Part shown: in pieces, positions 23,901 to 33,789 of the stretch
Layout: every line of letters begins with the position of its first letter
How positions within the stretch are numbered: position 1 is the stretch's first letter
From: Mesorhabditis belari
Lineage: Eukaryota; Nematoda; Chromadorea; Rhabditida; Rhabditidae
Direction of reading: 5' to 3'
DNA: 64,000 nucleotides
NCBI GenBank assembly: GCA_958450365.1
Contig: CAUEEP010000735.1
Coordinates: 1,803,501-1,867,500 of the forward strand
The notes under the pieces: model-generated
What the model was told of the DNA's origin: nothing
The model's input: only the letters and a program-made list of their open reading frames with translations
Database searches by the model: none
Made by a program: the position numbers and the translations under genes

Positions 23901-24064
23901 TTTTCCAAATTTTGACTGATAAAACTTGGAGTTTTAACGAAATTGTCTCCTTTTTCCAGCTCCAAAGTCTTGTCAAGCTTTTGAAAACAAATTTGCTCAA
24001 TTTCCATATCCGAATCACTGTCACCACTAGAATCCATGCAATTCTTGACATTTTTCAGATCCAT
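20961..24064 (-). CDS. Long low-complexity protein with C-terminal membrane anchor
   Basis: The ATG at 24064 ([19 protein letters not shown]) opens a frame that runs without a stop to 21470. A second open frame, ending at 20961, finishes in a hydrophobic tail ([20 protein letters not shown]). A candidate intron 21585-21500 (86 nt, donor GTGTAT, acceptor CCCCAAG) would join them in phase, giving about 1005 residues. Other junctions, or a frameshift, are possible. Features in order: acidic N-terminus; Ser/Lys/Leu/Asn/Pro repeats of the SKLNPKIS type at about residues 85-215; a duplicated acidic block beginning [14 protein letters not shown]; a tRNA-like sequence read in antisense at about residues 577-604; about eleven 17-residue repeats of the [17 protein letters not shown] type; a Pro/Ser-rich linker with a repeated [13 protein letters not shown]; then the anchor. 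No family recognised. Open length and the anchor favour a real gene; low complexity lowers certainty. Confidence 0.5.
21605..22215 (-). repeat. 51-bp in-frame coding minisatellite
   Basis: About eleven copies of a 17-codon unit with two shorter variants, inside the long minus-strand ORF. The CT-rich plus strand resembles the leader of the SINE at 22245. Confidence 0.85.
22245..22340 (+). repeat. tRNA-like SINE head inside the long minus-strand ORF
   Basis: CT-rich leader ending CTTTCTCTTGGCAA, A box AATGACTCAGTGGTTAGAGT and B box GGGTTCAATCCCGT. It is related to 27300-27480 and 44325-44465. It keeps the opposite strand open, so its antisense codes about 28 residues of the neighbouring protein. 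Confidence 0.6.
23400..23830 (-). repeat. Coding minisatellite, 12-18 bp units
   Basis: Minus strand AGCTCAATCCAAAG-type units encode [12 protein letters not shown] residues in the long ORF and keep frame throughout. Confidence 0.85.
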
Positions 24065-24162
24065 TTCTTTTTTTCGTCTTCTTTGCACGTAAAATTGTTT
24101 ACTTTTATAATTTCTCCGTCTCTTTTTCACTTTAAAATAAAACCTCGAACATCGATGAAATT

Positions 24163-24367
24163 TTATAAATTTGGTACGGGGATATTGGCGATTTTTGGAG
24201 TTAGATGAATTTCGTGAATTGGTTCTTCTTTTGGATGATCGATATGAAGAGGGACAGGCCGGCCAGAATCGATATTTCCAAGAATATCGAGTGGAGAAGC
24301 CGGCGGGGGGAACGAGTCAAATTTTGTAGTCGGCGGGGTGGCTTGGTCCTGATCCGTGATTGATCGA
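24163..24367 (-). CDS. Orphan exon-like ORF, Pro/Ile/His-rich C-terminus
   Basis: After a good acceptor (TTTCAG ending at 24368), one frame runs 67 codons to a stop at 24163. It contains DQDQATPPTTKFDSFPPPAS and ends IANIPVPNL. Composition and GC content stand out from the flanks, as in an exon. All three forward frames of this strand are unusually open here: one reads SINHGSGPSHPADYKI and stops, and a third holds a hydrophobic run ending in QKKNQFTKFI. It could be the last exon of an unseen gene, an alternative last exon of the secreted-protein gene upstream (its exon 5 could splice here in phase 0), or the start of a two-gene unit with the next gene about 100 nt downstream. No upstream partner exon was found in the repeat-rich 1.4 kb. 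Confidence 0.4.
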
Positions 24368-24437
24368 CTGAAATTTTGGAATGTTTTAAGGATTGGGAAT
24401 CGAAAGCTGAAGCTAATGAAGCTAAATCTATGATAGA

Positions 24438-24680
24438 ATTACCGTAAATACTCTAAAGGCGCTCACCGCTCGTACAGTCGCGTAGTCTTCTTTTTAGAGA
24501 ATCAGTGTTTTCTCAACTCCTAGACTTTTTCTTACTACACTTTTGGTAACAAAAAAAACTAGATTTCAAGGGCTATCATTTGAAATTCAAATGCAAACTG
24601 TAGCATAAAGGAGCGCGGAGAACGAGACGTTTAAAGTTAGACTACGCGGCTGTACGCTCATCATTATGGCGGTGGATGTA
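24438..24680. mobile_element. Degenerate copy of the CCGTAAATACT MITE
   Basis: Starts TTACCGTAAATACTCTAAAG and has inverted GTACAGTCGCGTAGTC and GACTACGCGGCTGTAC. The right tip is worn. Lies upstream of the orphan exon. Confidence 0.6.
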
Positions 24681-24859
24681 CTAGAGTGGATCATTAGTAC
24701 TTTAGACTGGCTTTGGGTTAGCTATAGACTTTAGAATGAACTGGATAAGATCTAGAATGATAAATCTGAGCTTTACTTTAGTGGTAGGGTAGTTTTACGA
24801 AGATACTATGATTTAGAACTGATTTAGAATCTAGCTGAATAGTTTCCAAATCTAGTTCT

Positions 24860-25015
24860 TGATTTACACGGTACTTTTGTTACGGTACTTTTTTTTTACG
24901 GTACTTTTGTTACAGTACTTTTTTTTACGGTACTTTTGTTACAGTACTTTTGTTACGATACTTCTGTCTTACTTACTCTTTACTTACTTTCGTTACAGTA
25001 CTTTTGTCAATCTCA
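24860..25015 (+). repeat. GTTACGGTACTTTT array
   Basis: About eight irregular units. 24690-24860 and 25015-25190 have only a small inverted repeat (AACGCATCCTTTC / GAAAGGATGCGTTT at 25100-25180). Confidence 0.75.
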
Positions 25016-25199
25016 ATCTTATGAATTTTCTTAGCCTTTAGTTAGCTGAATATCTAAAGTTTCTCTTGATCTCTTTTGAGATGTACTTTGCGCTTGTGAA
25101 AACGCATCCTTTCTGGCTTGATTTCCCCAGAAATTCAAGACTTTTGATTTCAAGAGAAAAGTGCACTAGAAAGGATGCGTTTACAAATCTAAAGCAAAG

Positions 25200-25495
25200 T
25201 ATTTTTCGAAGTACGTTTCAAAGTACGTTTCTAAGTCGTTTCAAAGTCCGTTTCAAACTACGCTTCAAAGTACGCTTCAAAGTACTCTTTAAAGTATGTT
25301 TCAAAGTACGTTTCAAAGTACGTTTCTAACCACATTTCAAAGTACGCTTCTAGCTACGCTTCAAAGTCGTTTCTAAGTCGTTTCAAAGTCGTTTCAAAGT
25401 ACAATTCAAAGTACGTTTCAAAGTACGTTTCAAAGTACGTTTCAAACTACGCTTCAAAGTACGTTTCTAACCACATTTCAAAGTACAATAGCATC
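25200..25495 (+). repeat. 12-bp array
   Basis: CAAAGTACGTTT units with CGC/CGT variants. Confidence 0.88.
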
Positions 25496-25701
25496 TAATA
25501 AGTACAATTCTAAAACCAGACAAATCTACGGTAGCTTCATTGTGTTTTTGTGATGTCTAAAGCGCTTGAAAAGTACTCTTAAACTCAACAAAACACAATG
25601 AAACCAAAAAGCTATTATCTATCTACCTCATGCATAAACAAGCCACTTAAATTCCTCTTTGTGTTCTTTATTTTACTTGTTTATTATTTGTTTATTGTTT
25701 T

Positions 25702-25707
25702 TTTATT
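25702..25707 (-). terminator. Poly(A) signal of the secreted-protein gene
   Basis: AATAAA on the minus strand 80 nt after the stop; a second one at 25691-25696. Confidence 0.65.
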
Positions 25708-25786
25708 GTTTGTTGATTGTTTTAAAAGTGAAAACATTGATAATAAGTGTTTTGTGTGTACTTTTGAACATAAATCTAAAAATGAT

Positions 25787-28682
25787 CTATACATGGGGCT
25801 TGGCGGCCTGTCGTTGATTGTCTGACATTTGTGAAGATTGATGAACGCCAGCTGGATGATGACCGAATCCGGTTTGTTGATCGTGCCCATCTTGGAGCTG
25901 TTGATGACCGTCTTGTCCCTCAGCCTGACCCTGGAATTAGAAATTTTGCTAGCTAAATGTCTAATTGACGAGCTTTTGTGTTATATCACAGTTTTATAAT
26001 CTAATAGTTCTATAATATAATGTAATATAATGCTTATATTGGGTTGGTGAATTGAAAACTGCGGGCTATTGTCAAATGTGACAGTTTGAGCACTTTCTTC
26101 AAAAGAAACCCATTTTAGTGTCAATGGAAAGGTTGTAGAGAATCAAAAATTAGACTTATATCCAAATTTTCAGAACGATTCAAAAACTGGTTTTCAAGAA
26201 ATGTCAAATTTACAAATTTTCACAAAACTTGCATTTTAAGCGAAACTACTAAGTGTATCTTTTTGGAAATTTGGCTATAAGCCTAATTTTCGATTCTCTA
26301 CAACTTTTCCATTGACACCAAAATGGGTTTCTTTTGAAGAAAGTGCTCAAACTGGGCTGACAGATGACATCTCCAGTCATCCATTTTTTGAGTCTCACAC
26401 TTGTCTCACACACAAACCAAAATCCTACTACGAAAGAGGAAGCCGCAAATTGCCTGTAAAATGGGCAGAAGTCTTCAATAATAATGGAAATTATTATATT
26501 TCCATAATCTCGCTCATATCTCGGCGCTCAGACATTTCTTTCTGTGCGCTTAGGTATCAAACCAAAGTAGAGAGGATGGGTGATTTTTTAAAATATAACA
26601 CATATTTTTAGCATTAACTAGCGCTTAGAAAAAATGATTGAAAAATTAACTTTTTTTGGCGCTTTTCCCATCGACAATCTAACTTTAAGCTCAAATTTCT
26701 CGGTGTTGGACTGTCCAATTTAAATAGTTTTTGAACCAATCGACAGAGAAAAGGCGCATCTAATGATGTCAAGAATATTTAAATTAGATAGCCCAACACC
26801 AAGATATTTGAGCTCAAAATTAGATTGCCGATGGGAAAAGGCGCGAGGCGTGTATCAAATGTCTCAAAATGTTTAAAGATGCAGTAATCCAGTCTTGGGA
26901 CTCAATAATTGCACGTAAAAGTATTGAATGAGGTTTAATGTTTAGAAATTATGAGTTTTAAGCTCTTTTAAGTTTACAATTCTCACCATTGGGTTTCCTG
27001 AAAGCTAAATCGAGTTTGCACTGATAAAAATTGCAACACCGAAAAAGATTGTCGTAAAATTTTATGATAACGGCTTACTCTTCAATAAAAACCTTTAAAA
27101 CTTGATTTTCTATATGATTTTTGAAAGTTGTTTTCTTTTTTTAGAAAGAAGAATCAAATGAAAAGAGTGAAGATTTAAAACAAACCATTTGTTGAAGAAA
27201 AGCCTCAGCGTCAGCGAGCTCTTTTCTCAATTGATCGACTTTCTGAAAAGAAAGGATTTGAAAATCTATCTGCTTATCTGAAGATGACTAAAAATTGAAT
27301 TTCTTGAAAGCTCTTCCTTTCTTCTTCCTCCTTGTCTTTCCCTCTTTCTCTTAGCAAATAAAGGTACCAGATAGTTCAATGGTTAGAGCAAGAAGTGGCA
27401 AAGTAGATTGGAAAGGTCGAGTAGGCAATGCAAAAGTAAAAAGCAGCAAAGGTCGAGGGTTCGATTCCCTTTACTTTCCAATTCCTTATCATCATTTAAC
27501 ATTCTTATTTCTTCTTATTCTTTCTTATTCTTTCTTATTCTATATCATTTAACAATTATCACAATTCATATCTAGATTTAAAGTCAAACTAGCCACATTT
27601 AAAGCCTTAAACCACACCTGTTCAGTGGTGGTTTGCATCTGCTGGTGTTGGTGCTTCATCAGGCAGTTTTGCTTACAAATCTGGTACTCGGCATTGGCCT
27701 GAAATAAAACAAAATATTATAAAAGGAGATGAAGACTCACTCTCGACAATGGATCCATTTGAGCCATTGCTTGCTCTCGCATATAGGGGCAAGGCATCTA
27801 GAAAGTTTGAGATTAAAACAACAAAAAAGAAAACATGATTAAAAGATTGTAAACTAAATAAACTGTAAACTGAATAAACTGTAAACTGAATAAACTGTAA
27901 GCTGAATAAACTGTAAACTAGATAAACTGAAACAAACTGAGACAAAAAACCGTAAACAAACAAACTGTAGACAAAACGTAGACTAAATAAACTGTAAACT
28001 TGAACTGTAAACTAAAAAACATAAACTAAAAACCGTAAACAATAAACTGCAAACTGTAAACTGTAAACAAACCGAAACTAAAACTGTAGACTAAATGAAC
28101 TGTAAACTAAATAAACTATAAACCAAATAAACTGCAAACTAAATAAACTGTAAACTAAATAAACTGTAAACTGAATAAACTGTAGACTAAATAAACTGTA
28201 AACTAAATAAACTATAGACTAAATAAACTGTAGACTAAATAAACTGTAAACTAAATGAACTGTAAACTAAATAAACTATAAACTAAATAAACCGTAAACT
28301 AAATAAACTGCAAACTGAATAAACTGTAAACTAAATAAACCGTAAACTAAACAAACTGTAGACTAAATAAACTGTAGACTAAATAAACTGTAAACTAAAT
28401 GAACTGTAAACTAAATAAACTATAAACTAAATAAACTATAAACTAAATAAACTGTAAACTAAATAAACTATAAACCAAATAAACTGCAAACTAAATAAAC
28501 TGTAGACTAAATAAACTGTAAACTGAATAAACTGTAAACTAAATAAACCGTAAACTAAATAAACCGTAAACTAAATTTTAAACCTGTTCAACTTTCATTG
28601 GCCTCTCCACATTTTGCCCCTTTTGCTTTTTGGCATTTACAGCAAGAAAAGCAATAACAGCAATCACCAGAATCGTTCTCAT
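25787..28682 (-). CDS. Small secreted His/Gln-rich protein, five exons
   Basis: Exons by eye on the minus strand: 28682-28584, 27797-27741, 27698-27618, 27242-27186 and 25930-25787. All introns are phase 0 with GT-AG ends, giving 145 residues. Exon 1 encodes a signal peptide (MRTILVIAVIAFLAVNA) followed by basic KKQKGQ. The middle holds three cysteines (PCPYM and ICKQNC) and a short coiled-coil-like segment (KVDQLRKELADAEAFLQQM). The last exon is rich in Gly, Gln, His and Asp and ends AAKPHV. A TTTTTAG acceptor at 28707 upstream of the ATG may be a spliced-leader site, and AATAAA signals lie about 80 nt past the stop (25702-25707). Intron 1 is almost entirely a 16-bp tandem array. Intron 3 carries a tRNA-like SINE head, and intron 4 carries part of a mariner and a palindrome. 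No family recognised; an extracellular or cuticle-associated role is inference only. Confidence 0.8.
26040..26345. mobile_element. Palindromic MITE of the TTGGGTTGGTGAA family
   Basis: The left end starts GGGTTGGTGAATTGAAAACT. An inner inverted repeat has TTTGAGCACTTTCTTCAAAA on one side and its reverse complement on the other (to about 26350). The central part contains the two-part motif around GCGAAACTACTAAGTGTATC. Other copies lie at 39.6, 40.0, 42.2, 42.5 and 54.6 kb. Confidence 0.75.
26405..26490 (+). pseudogene. Mariner (second family) C-terminal fragment
   Basis: The reading SYYERGSRKLPVKWAEVFNN matches the 42-kb and 54-kb copies in inverse orientation. It follows the palindromic MITE at 26040-26345 and lies in intron 4 of the secreted-protein gene. 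Confidence 0.6.
26658..26847. mobile_element. Palindromic MITE, GGTGTTGGACTGTCC family
   Basis: CTTTTCCCATCGACAATCTA and complement at the ends; TTTCTCGGTGTTGGACTGTC and its inverted partner inside. Relatives lie at 63270-63720. Confidence 0.75.
27300..27480 (+). repeat. tRNA-like SINE head with CT-rich leader
   Basis: Leader CTTTCCCTCTTTCTCTTAGC, A box AGTTCAATGGTTAGAGC, a middle stretched by a duplicated AAAGGTCGAG segment, and B box GAGGGTTCGATTCCC near 27455. Lies in intron 3 of the secreted-protein gene. Confidence 0.6.
27840..28578 (-). repeat. 16-bp array filling intron 1 of the secreted-protein gene
   Basis: About 45 units of CTAAATAAACTGTAAA with patches of higher-order similarity. 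It stops a few bases from both splice sites, so the intron is almost pure array. Confidence 0.93.
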
Positions 28683-29000
28683 TCTCGAAAATTGATGGAT
28701 TATTATCTAAAAATTGTAAAATATAGTAAAAAGAAAAGATTTATTAATAGAAAAATAACAAATTGAGCGATTTTGATTAGAAAAGAATAGAAGAATTGAT
28801 TAGAATCAATTAGAATTGCTTGATTAGAACTGAAGGAATTGAATCTTAACAATTTTTAGGTTTTTGTTTAACAAAAAGTACTAATTTCACTACTCAATTT
28901 GATACTTTTTATGCATTGAAATCATTTGAACAGCTTTAAAGCTTTAAAGCTTTTAAAACAAAATGTTTTCCAATTATTTAATTAGACAAAGAAATAATTT

Positions 29001-29262
29001 AAGAAAACGAACAAAGAAAGAAATAATAAATAAATAAAGAAATCAATATCAATTAAGCAAATTTAGCTAAAGATAAATGTTTTATTGTTAAGCTAAGCTG
29101 ATCAAATTGCTGAGATTGCTAAAATTGCTTATTGCTTATTGCTAAAATACTAAATCAAACAATATTAATCCAAAAAAAGCCTCAATTACTAAGGAAAGAA
29201 AGAAAAAGTAAAGTAAAATCAAGGAATTTCGGTTAGAAAAGCTTAGAAAAGTTAGAAATCAG
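29001..29262. repeat. Direct repeat, left copy, flanking the palindrome
   Basis: Matches 29637-29860 over most of its length (GTTAAGCTAAGCTGATCAAA, AAAAAAGCCTCAATTACTAA, AAGTAAAGTAAAATCAAGGA). The left copy has a small extra TTGCTTATTGCTTATTGC. Confidence 0.82.
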
Positions 29263-29636
29263 GGAGTGGGACAAATGCGACCTTTTTTTTGCTGGAAAAG
29301 GCCTTAGGAAAGGTCGTAGAGCTTCAAAGCGTTTTCATAGAAGGGGATCGTATGCGTAGATTCCGAATTTCGACAAATCAGACCTCGCTGACACGTCAAA
29401 TTTGGGCTGAAAGGCAAAAACTGCGGAAAAGCGTTAAGTTGCGTAGTTTTTGCCTTTTAGCCCAAATTTGACGTGTCAGCGAGGTCTGATTTGTCAAAAT
29501 TCTGAATCTACGCATACGATTCCCTTATATGGATATATTTTCGAAGCTCTACGGCCTTGCCTAAGGCCTTTTCCAACAAAAAAAGGTGCGCAAATGTCCA
29601 GGTGCGCAAAAAAAAAGCTAGCATTTGTCCCACCCC
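29263..29636. mobile_element. 374-bp palindromic element
   Basis: GGGAGTGGGACAAATGCGAC...AAAAGGCCTTAG on the left is mirrored by CTAAGGCCTTTT...GCATTTGTCCCACCCCC on the right. The central arms GACACGTCAAATTTGGGCTG are nearly perfect. It is bounded directly by two copies of a ~225-260 bp sequence. Confidence 0.8.
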
Positions 29637-29860
29637 CAGAAAACGAACAAGGAAAGAAAGAAATCAATATCAATTAGCTAAAGATCAATGTCTTATTGTT
29701 AAGCTAAGCTGATCAAATTGCTGAAATCTATTGCTAAAATATTAAATCAAACAATATTATTCCAAAAAAAGCCTCAATTGCTAAGGAAAGTAAGAAAAAG
29801 TAAAGTAAAATCAAGGAATTTCATCCTGAAAAGCTTAGAAAAGTTAGAAATTAACCTGAA
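29637..29860. repeat. Direct repeat, right copy, flanking the palindrome
   Basis: Begins at the palindrome edge with AGAAAACGAACAAGGAAAGA, which also starts the left copy (29001). Confidence 0.82.
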
Positions 29861-29865
29861 AACCT

Positions 29866-30340
29866 AAATTTACAGTCGACAAATCTTAAAACTGACTTCA
29901 CTCCTACTAAACTTGAAAAACTTTAAGCCAAAACTGTTCAACATTTTAAAAAAAAGAAAGTTGAAGATTTTCTGATTGTTCTCCCAATCAGCCAGCTTAT
30001 AAAGGCTTTGTTCGAGCTGTTTACTTCTTTTTTCAAAATCTCTTATCACCACAATGCCCATTTTGGTGACGCACGTGCGAGAGGGCATTTTTCCCTCCTT
30101 GAATCTCTCAACTTTTCCATCAAAAAAACCTTCTTTCTCTTTTTTATCAAAATCTCTATAATTCACCCTTATGACCTACAAAACATTGAAAGCTATTTGT
30201 GATTTGACTGGCTTCTGTTGTCGTTTTGAAACGCTTTTATCTAAGGACACGTCTCGTTACGACGAGAAACTACAGTATTTGGCGTCTAGAGAGAGATTTC
30301 AAAGATTGTTGAAAATAGAGGAATGATTTATGAGCTCTAA
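29866..30340. other. Possible upstream region of the secreted-protein gene
   Basis: Minus strand has CCTTTATAAGCTGGCTGATT (TATA-like) and a CGCACGTGCG palindrome at about 30070. Regulatory use is a guess. An inverted TCTCGTTACGACGAGA lies at 30252. Confidence 0.25.
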
Positions 30341-30775
30341 GCAAAGCTAAGCAAAAGCTAAGCAAAGCTTTAAGCAAAGCTAAGCAAAGCTAAGCAAAGC
30401 TAAGCAAAGCTAAGCAAAGCTAAGCAAAGCTAAGCAAAGCTAAGCAAAGCTAAGCAAAGCTAAGCAAAGCTAAGCAAAGCTAAGCAAAGCTAAGCAAAGC
30501 TAAGCAAAGCTAAGCAAAGCTAAGCAAAGCTAAGCAAAGCTAAGCAAAGCTAAGCAAAGCTAAGCAAAGCTAAGCAAAGCTAAGCAAAGCTCTAACCAAA
30601 GCTCTAACCAAAGCACTAACCAAAGCTCTAAGCAAAGCTCTAAGCCAAGCTTTAAGCAAAGCTAAGCAAAGCTCTAACCAAAGCTCTAACCAAAGCACTA
30701 AGCAAAGCTCTAACCAAAGCTCTAACCAAAGCACTAAGCAAAGCTCTAACCAAAGCTCTAAGCATGAACTGTTTT
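30335..30775 (+). repeat. 10-bp array
   Basis: About 25 perfect TAAGCAAAGC units, then CTCTAACCAAAG variants. Confidence 0.95.
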
Positions 30776-31064
30776 TTGTAAGCAGTACAATACGCTCAAA
30801 TCAGCTTTCCTCGGTGTTTTGTAAATTCAAGTCAAAAATTGATCCCAAGAATTTGAGCAAAAAGTAGAAGGCTTACTAGGGAACTGTTTCAACTTATCAC
30901 CGTTTTTTGGAACCGGATCTAGCTACAAAATGTTCCGTAGAATCCTAAGAAAAATGTATTTTTCTTTTTTTGGCCCTGCTTTTCGAGAAAAACTTGTCAA
31001 AAGTTTTGGCAATTTTTGGCAAACCGTGAGCATAAGAGGTCCGGCTGCTCGCCAACAAAAAGCA

Positions 31065-31140
31065 GCGGTGGTCTAGGGGAGTCTGCTAGACTGTAAGACT
31101 GCTAGATCAAGGCCATATCTATTTTCGATTCCGCTTGTTG
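31065..31140 (+). repeat. Weak tRNA-like sequence
   Basis: AGCGGTGGTCTAGGGGAGTC with CTAGACTGTAAGACTGCTAG resembles a D arm and an anticodon arm, and CGATTCCGCT could close a stem, but the T arm is interrupted. A decayed tRNA or SINE head is possible. Confidence 0.3.
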
Positions 31141-31329
31141 CCAAAACTTTTGCTCAAGTATATCAACTCTTCAAATTAGAAGCAAGAAGTAAAAAGATAA
31201 CTGGTAAAAGCCAAAATTAACGTTCAAAGGACAAGAAAAGCGAAAAGCAAAGCTCAATATCGTTTTGTGTAAAGATGCAGCCAAATTTAAGGCGAGAATT
31301 GGTCTCAAGAATTTAGGCATAGTGACGAG

Positions 31330-31525
31330 GTTAAAGCTCAGTTTCTCACCGCTGCTTTCCCTTCCAAAATGGAAGCATTTTATACCAGACGCATTTGCCA
31401 GACGGTGAGCGGCTACGTGGCCGTACAAAGAACATTTCGCCGGTCATAGGGATTTCTCTTTTGCTTCGTAGATGGCCCAAAAAAAGAGGATAGCTGTAAA
31501 TTTGTACTCGGGGATTTTCAGGATC
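31330..31525. repeat. Dispersed repeat, inverted relative at 46845-47075
   Basis: CTGTAAATTTGTACTCGG, TTTGCTTCGTAGATGGCCCA and TTTATACCAGACGCATTTGC recur in reverse complement at 46850-47070. The 30780-31840 stretch in front of the DJ-1 gene otherwise shows only the weak tRNA-like sequence at 31.1 kb. Confidence 0.55.
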
Positions 31526-31841
31526 GGAGAATCGATTAGAGCTATTCATTTTGTTGAGCCAAACATTTGAAACTCGGGTTTAATGGGCTAAACTTTTAGA
31601 GGCAACTTATTAGCTTATCTAGAAATTCTTTGAAAAAGATCCTAGTTGCTGTAAAGTTTGAAAGTTCAAATGCTATCTCTATTTTGATCTCTTGTAGTTT
31701 GTCTCTCACTCTTTGCGAGTAAAATTTCTTTAAAAGAACGCTCGTAAATGCTAGGATTAAGAGTTGAAATATTGATTGATTTTTCTTTTTATTTTCTTTC
31801 CATTTTCTTTTCAACTACTTTAAACTTTCAACAGCTCAAAG

Positions 31842-32710
31842 ATGAGCTTAAAAACTGCCCTTGTGATTATCGCCGAGGATTCCGAAGAAATCGAAGTGGT
31901 CACCCCAATTGATGTCTTGCGGAGAGTTGGAGTAAAGGTTTGAATTTGGAAATGGATGAGTACAATAGCTTAGGAAGAAAAAGCGTACAATAGCTTCAGG
32001 TTACCATAGCCGGATTAAACTCATCAGAGCCAGTCCGATGTGCCCGGAACACAATGATTCAACCGGACAAGGCTCTATCTGATGTTATGGACGAATTGTT
32101 TGATCTCGTTGTTCTACCTGGTGGCGTCGACGGAAGCAATCATTTGGCTGAAAGTGATCAAGTTGGGAAAGTGCTCGTGACTCATCACCAGGTGAAAACA
32201 GAAGCTCGGTTCTGAGTCCAAGAGAATATTGTCCATTTTTTCTGGCAACTTTTCAAAAGCTCTATTCAGTGATGTCCAGGTCTTCTAATTAGGCTAGGCT
32301 AGAATGAACCGGCCAGAATTCCAGGACCAGATTACTCGTAGGGGATTTGTTAAAAGTTATAACAAAGCTTAGATTTAGGCCAATCGCCTCTTGGCTTCAA
32401 TCTGTGCAGCTGCATTGGCTTTCAAAATGAATCGAATCGCGCTCGGTGCTACCTTGACAAGCTATCCAACTACAAAGGATAAGTTGAAAGGTTTAACTGT
32501 TATCGTCAGCTAAAACAAATAGCTTTAACAATATGGATTTTATTTTCAGATGACTACAACTACAGTGAAGAAAAAGTGGTTGTTTCTGGGAATCTGATCA
32601 CATCACGTGGGCCAAGTACAGCAATGATTTGGAGTTTAAAACTTGTTGAAGTGCTGCTTGGAGAGGAAAAGTTGCAAGAGGCAAAGAAATGGGCATTATT
32701 TGATAATTAG
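31842..32710 (+). CDS. djr-1: DJ-1/PARK7-like protein, four exons
   Basis: Exons 31842-31937, 32000-32191, 32379-32490 and 32550-32710 have consistent phases and give 186 residues, the usual DJ-1 length. The start [20 protein letters not shown] aligns with the DJ-1 N-terminus and keeps the conserved glutamate at position 18. VVLPGG marks the nucleophile-elbow fold, the reactive cysteine is C105 in SICAAALA, and [10 protein letters not shown] is the conserved C-terminal loop. DJ-1 family proteins are cytosolic or mitochondrial redox-sensitive proteins with reported glyoxalase-type activity on methylglyoxal. Two oddities: the residue aligning with human His126 reads Tyr (TSYPTTKDK), and the usual CAGP after the cysteine reads CAAA. 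Activity may therefore differ. Introns are 62, 187 and 59 nt, free of repeats. AATAAA follows the stop at 32718-32723. The only compact gene in the window. Confidence 0.93.
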
Positions 32711-32717
32711 TTTCTAG

Positions 32718-32723
32718 AATAAA
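32718..32723 (+). terminator. Poly(A) signal of the DJ-1 gene
   Basis: AATAAA eight bases after the stop codon. Beyond it, 32730-33180 carries ATTCAGTCTAGAT-type short repeats (32870-33030) and no gene. Confidence 0.8.
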
Positions 32724-33179
32724 AGATTTCATAAACTTTCATGATCATGATCTTTAAAGCATCAACAAATCAAGGATTTTTCAAGTTTTGCAACGCATTG
32801 TTTTGATTGGAACTTAAAGTTCCAATCATAGATTTAGTCCAGAATCGGTACTCAGTCTAGATTAGCTGGATTAGGGTATTTAGTCTAGATTGGGTATCCA
32901 GTCTAGATTTGCTGGATTACGGTATTGAGTGGGCGATTAAGTTATTCAGTCTAGATTTACTGGATTACGGTATTTAGTCCAGAATCCATTCTCAGTCTTG
33001 ATTAGCTGGATCACGGTATTTAGGCTAGATACCGTAAACTTATTAGACGTTACAGTAAGCCAAGTACAGCTACGGTAAGATTGTAAGGCTAGCTAGCTAA
33101 TTCTAAGCCAGAACTGGGGCAGGATCTAATGCTAAACGACTTTTTGTGAAATCGTATAATTTTTGATGTACTGATGGTG

Positions 33180-33420
33180 ATTCTTGATGATTTTTAATGT
33201 TTTTTAATGTTTTTTAATGATTTTTTAAATGATTTTTAACGATTTTACATGATTTTTAATGATTTTAAATGATTCTGAATGTTTTTTAATGATTTTAAAT
33301 GATTTTTAACGATTTTACATGATTTTTAATGATTTTAAATGATTCTGAATGTTTTTTAATGATTTTTAAATGATTTTTAACGATTTTACATGATTTTTAC
33401 TGATTTTTAATATTTTTGAT
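33180..33420 (+). repeat. GATTTTTAATG array
   Basis: About 20 irregular 10-13 bp units. 33420-33780 has one AG-preceded open run near 33622-33673 without other support. Confidence 0.85.
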
Positions 33421-33789
33421 GTCATTTTTCTTTAAAAATCCCATATTCCCATGGCTTTCAAAGTCTGAAACAAAAGGGAAAACCCTTTTGAATCAAAATC
33501 GGAACTGTCGAACAAAAGGGTATTCAATTCGGAGTTCTTTTCAGTAAACAGTGAAAAAGAAAAGATTTAGACAATACTACAGTACTAACTGGTTTAAAAA
33601 TTTGTTCTTTTTCATTCGCAGATTCCAGAAAAAAGCGGCTCATCAAGGTGTCATTGTTACGGAAATTTCGTAGACGAAAGAAGTCTTTTAGCTGATTTTT
33701 TTTTAGATTATACTATGAAATTCACTTTTCTAATGTACTTATGGTTCACTTATAAATCTAATAATAGCCAAAAACTGGCCGGTTTTCAG

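Noticed and set aside
33622..33673. Possible short exon (AHQGVIVTEIS then stop) after TTCGCAG
   Set aside because: Only about 17 codons, with no matching donor exon nearby on the plus strand.
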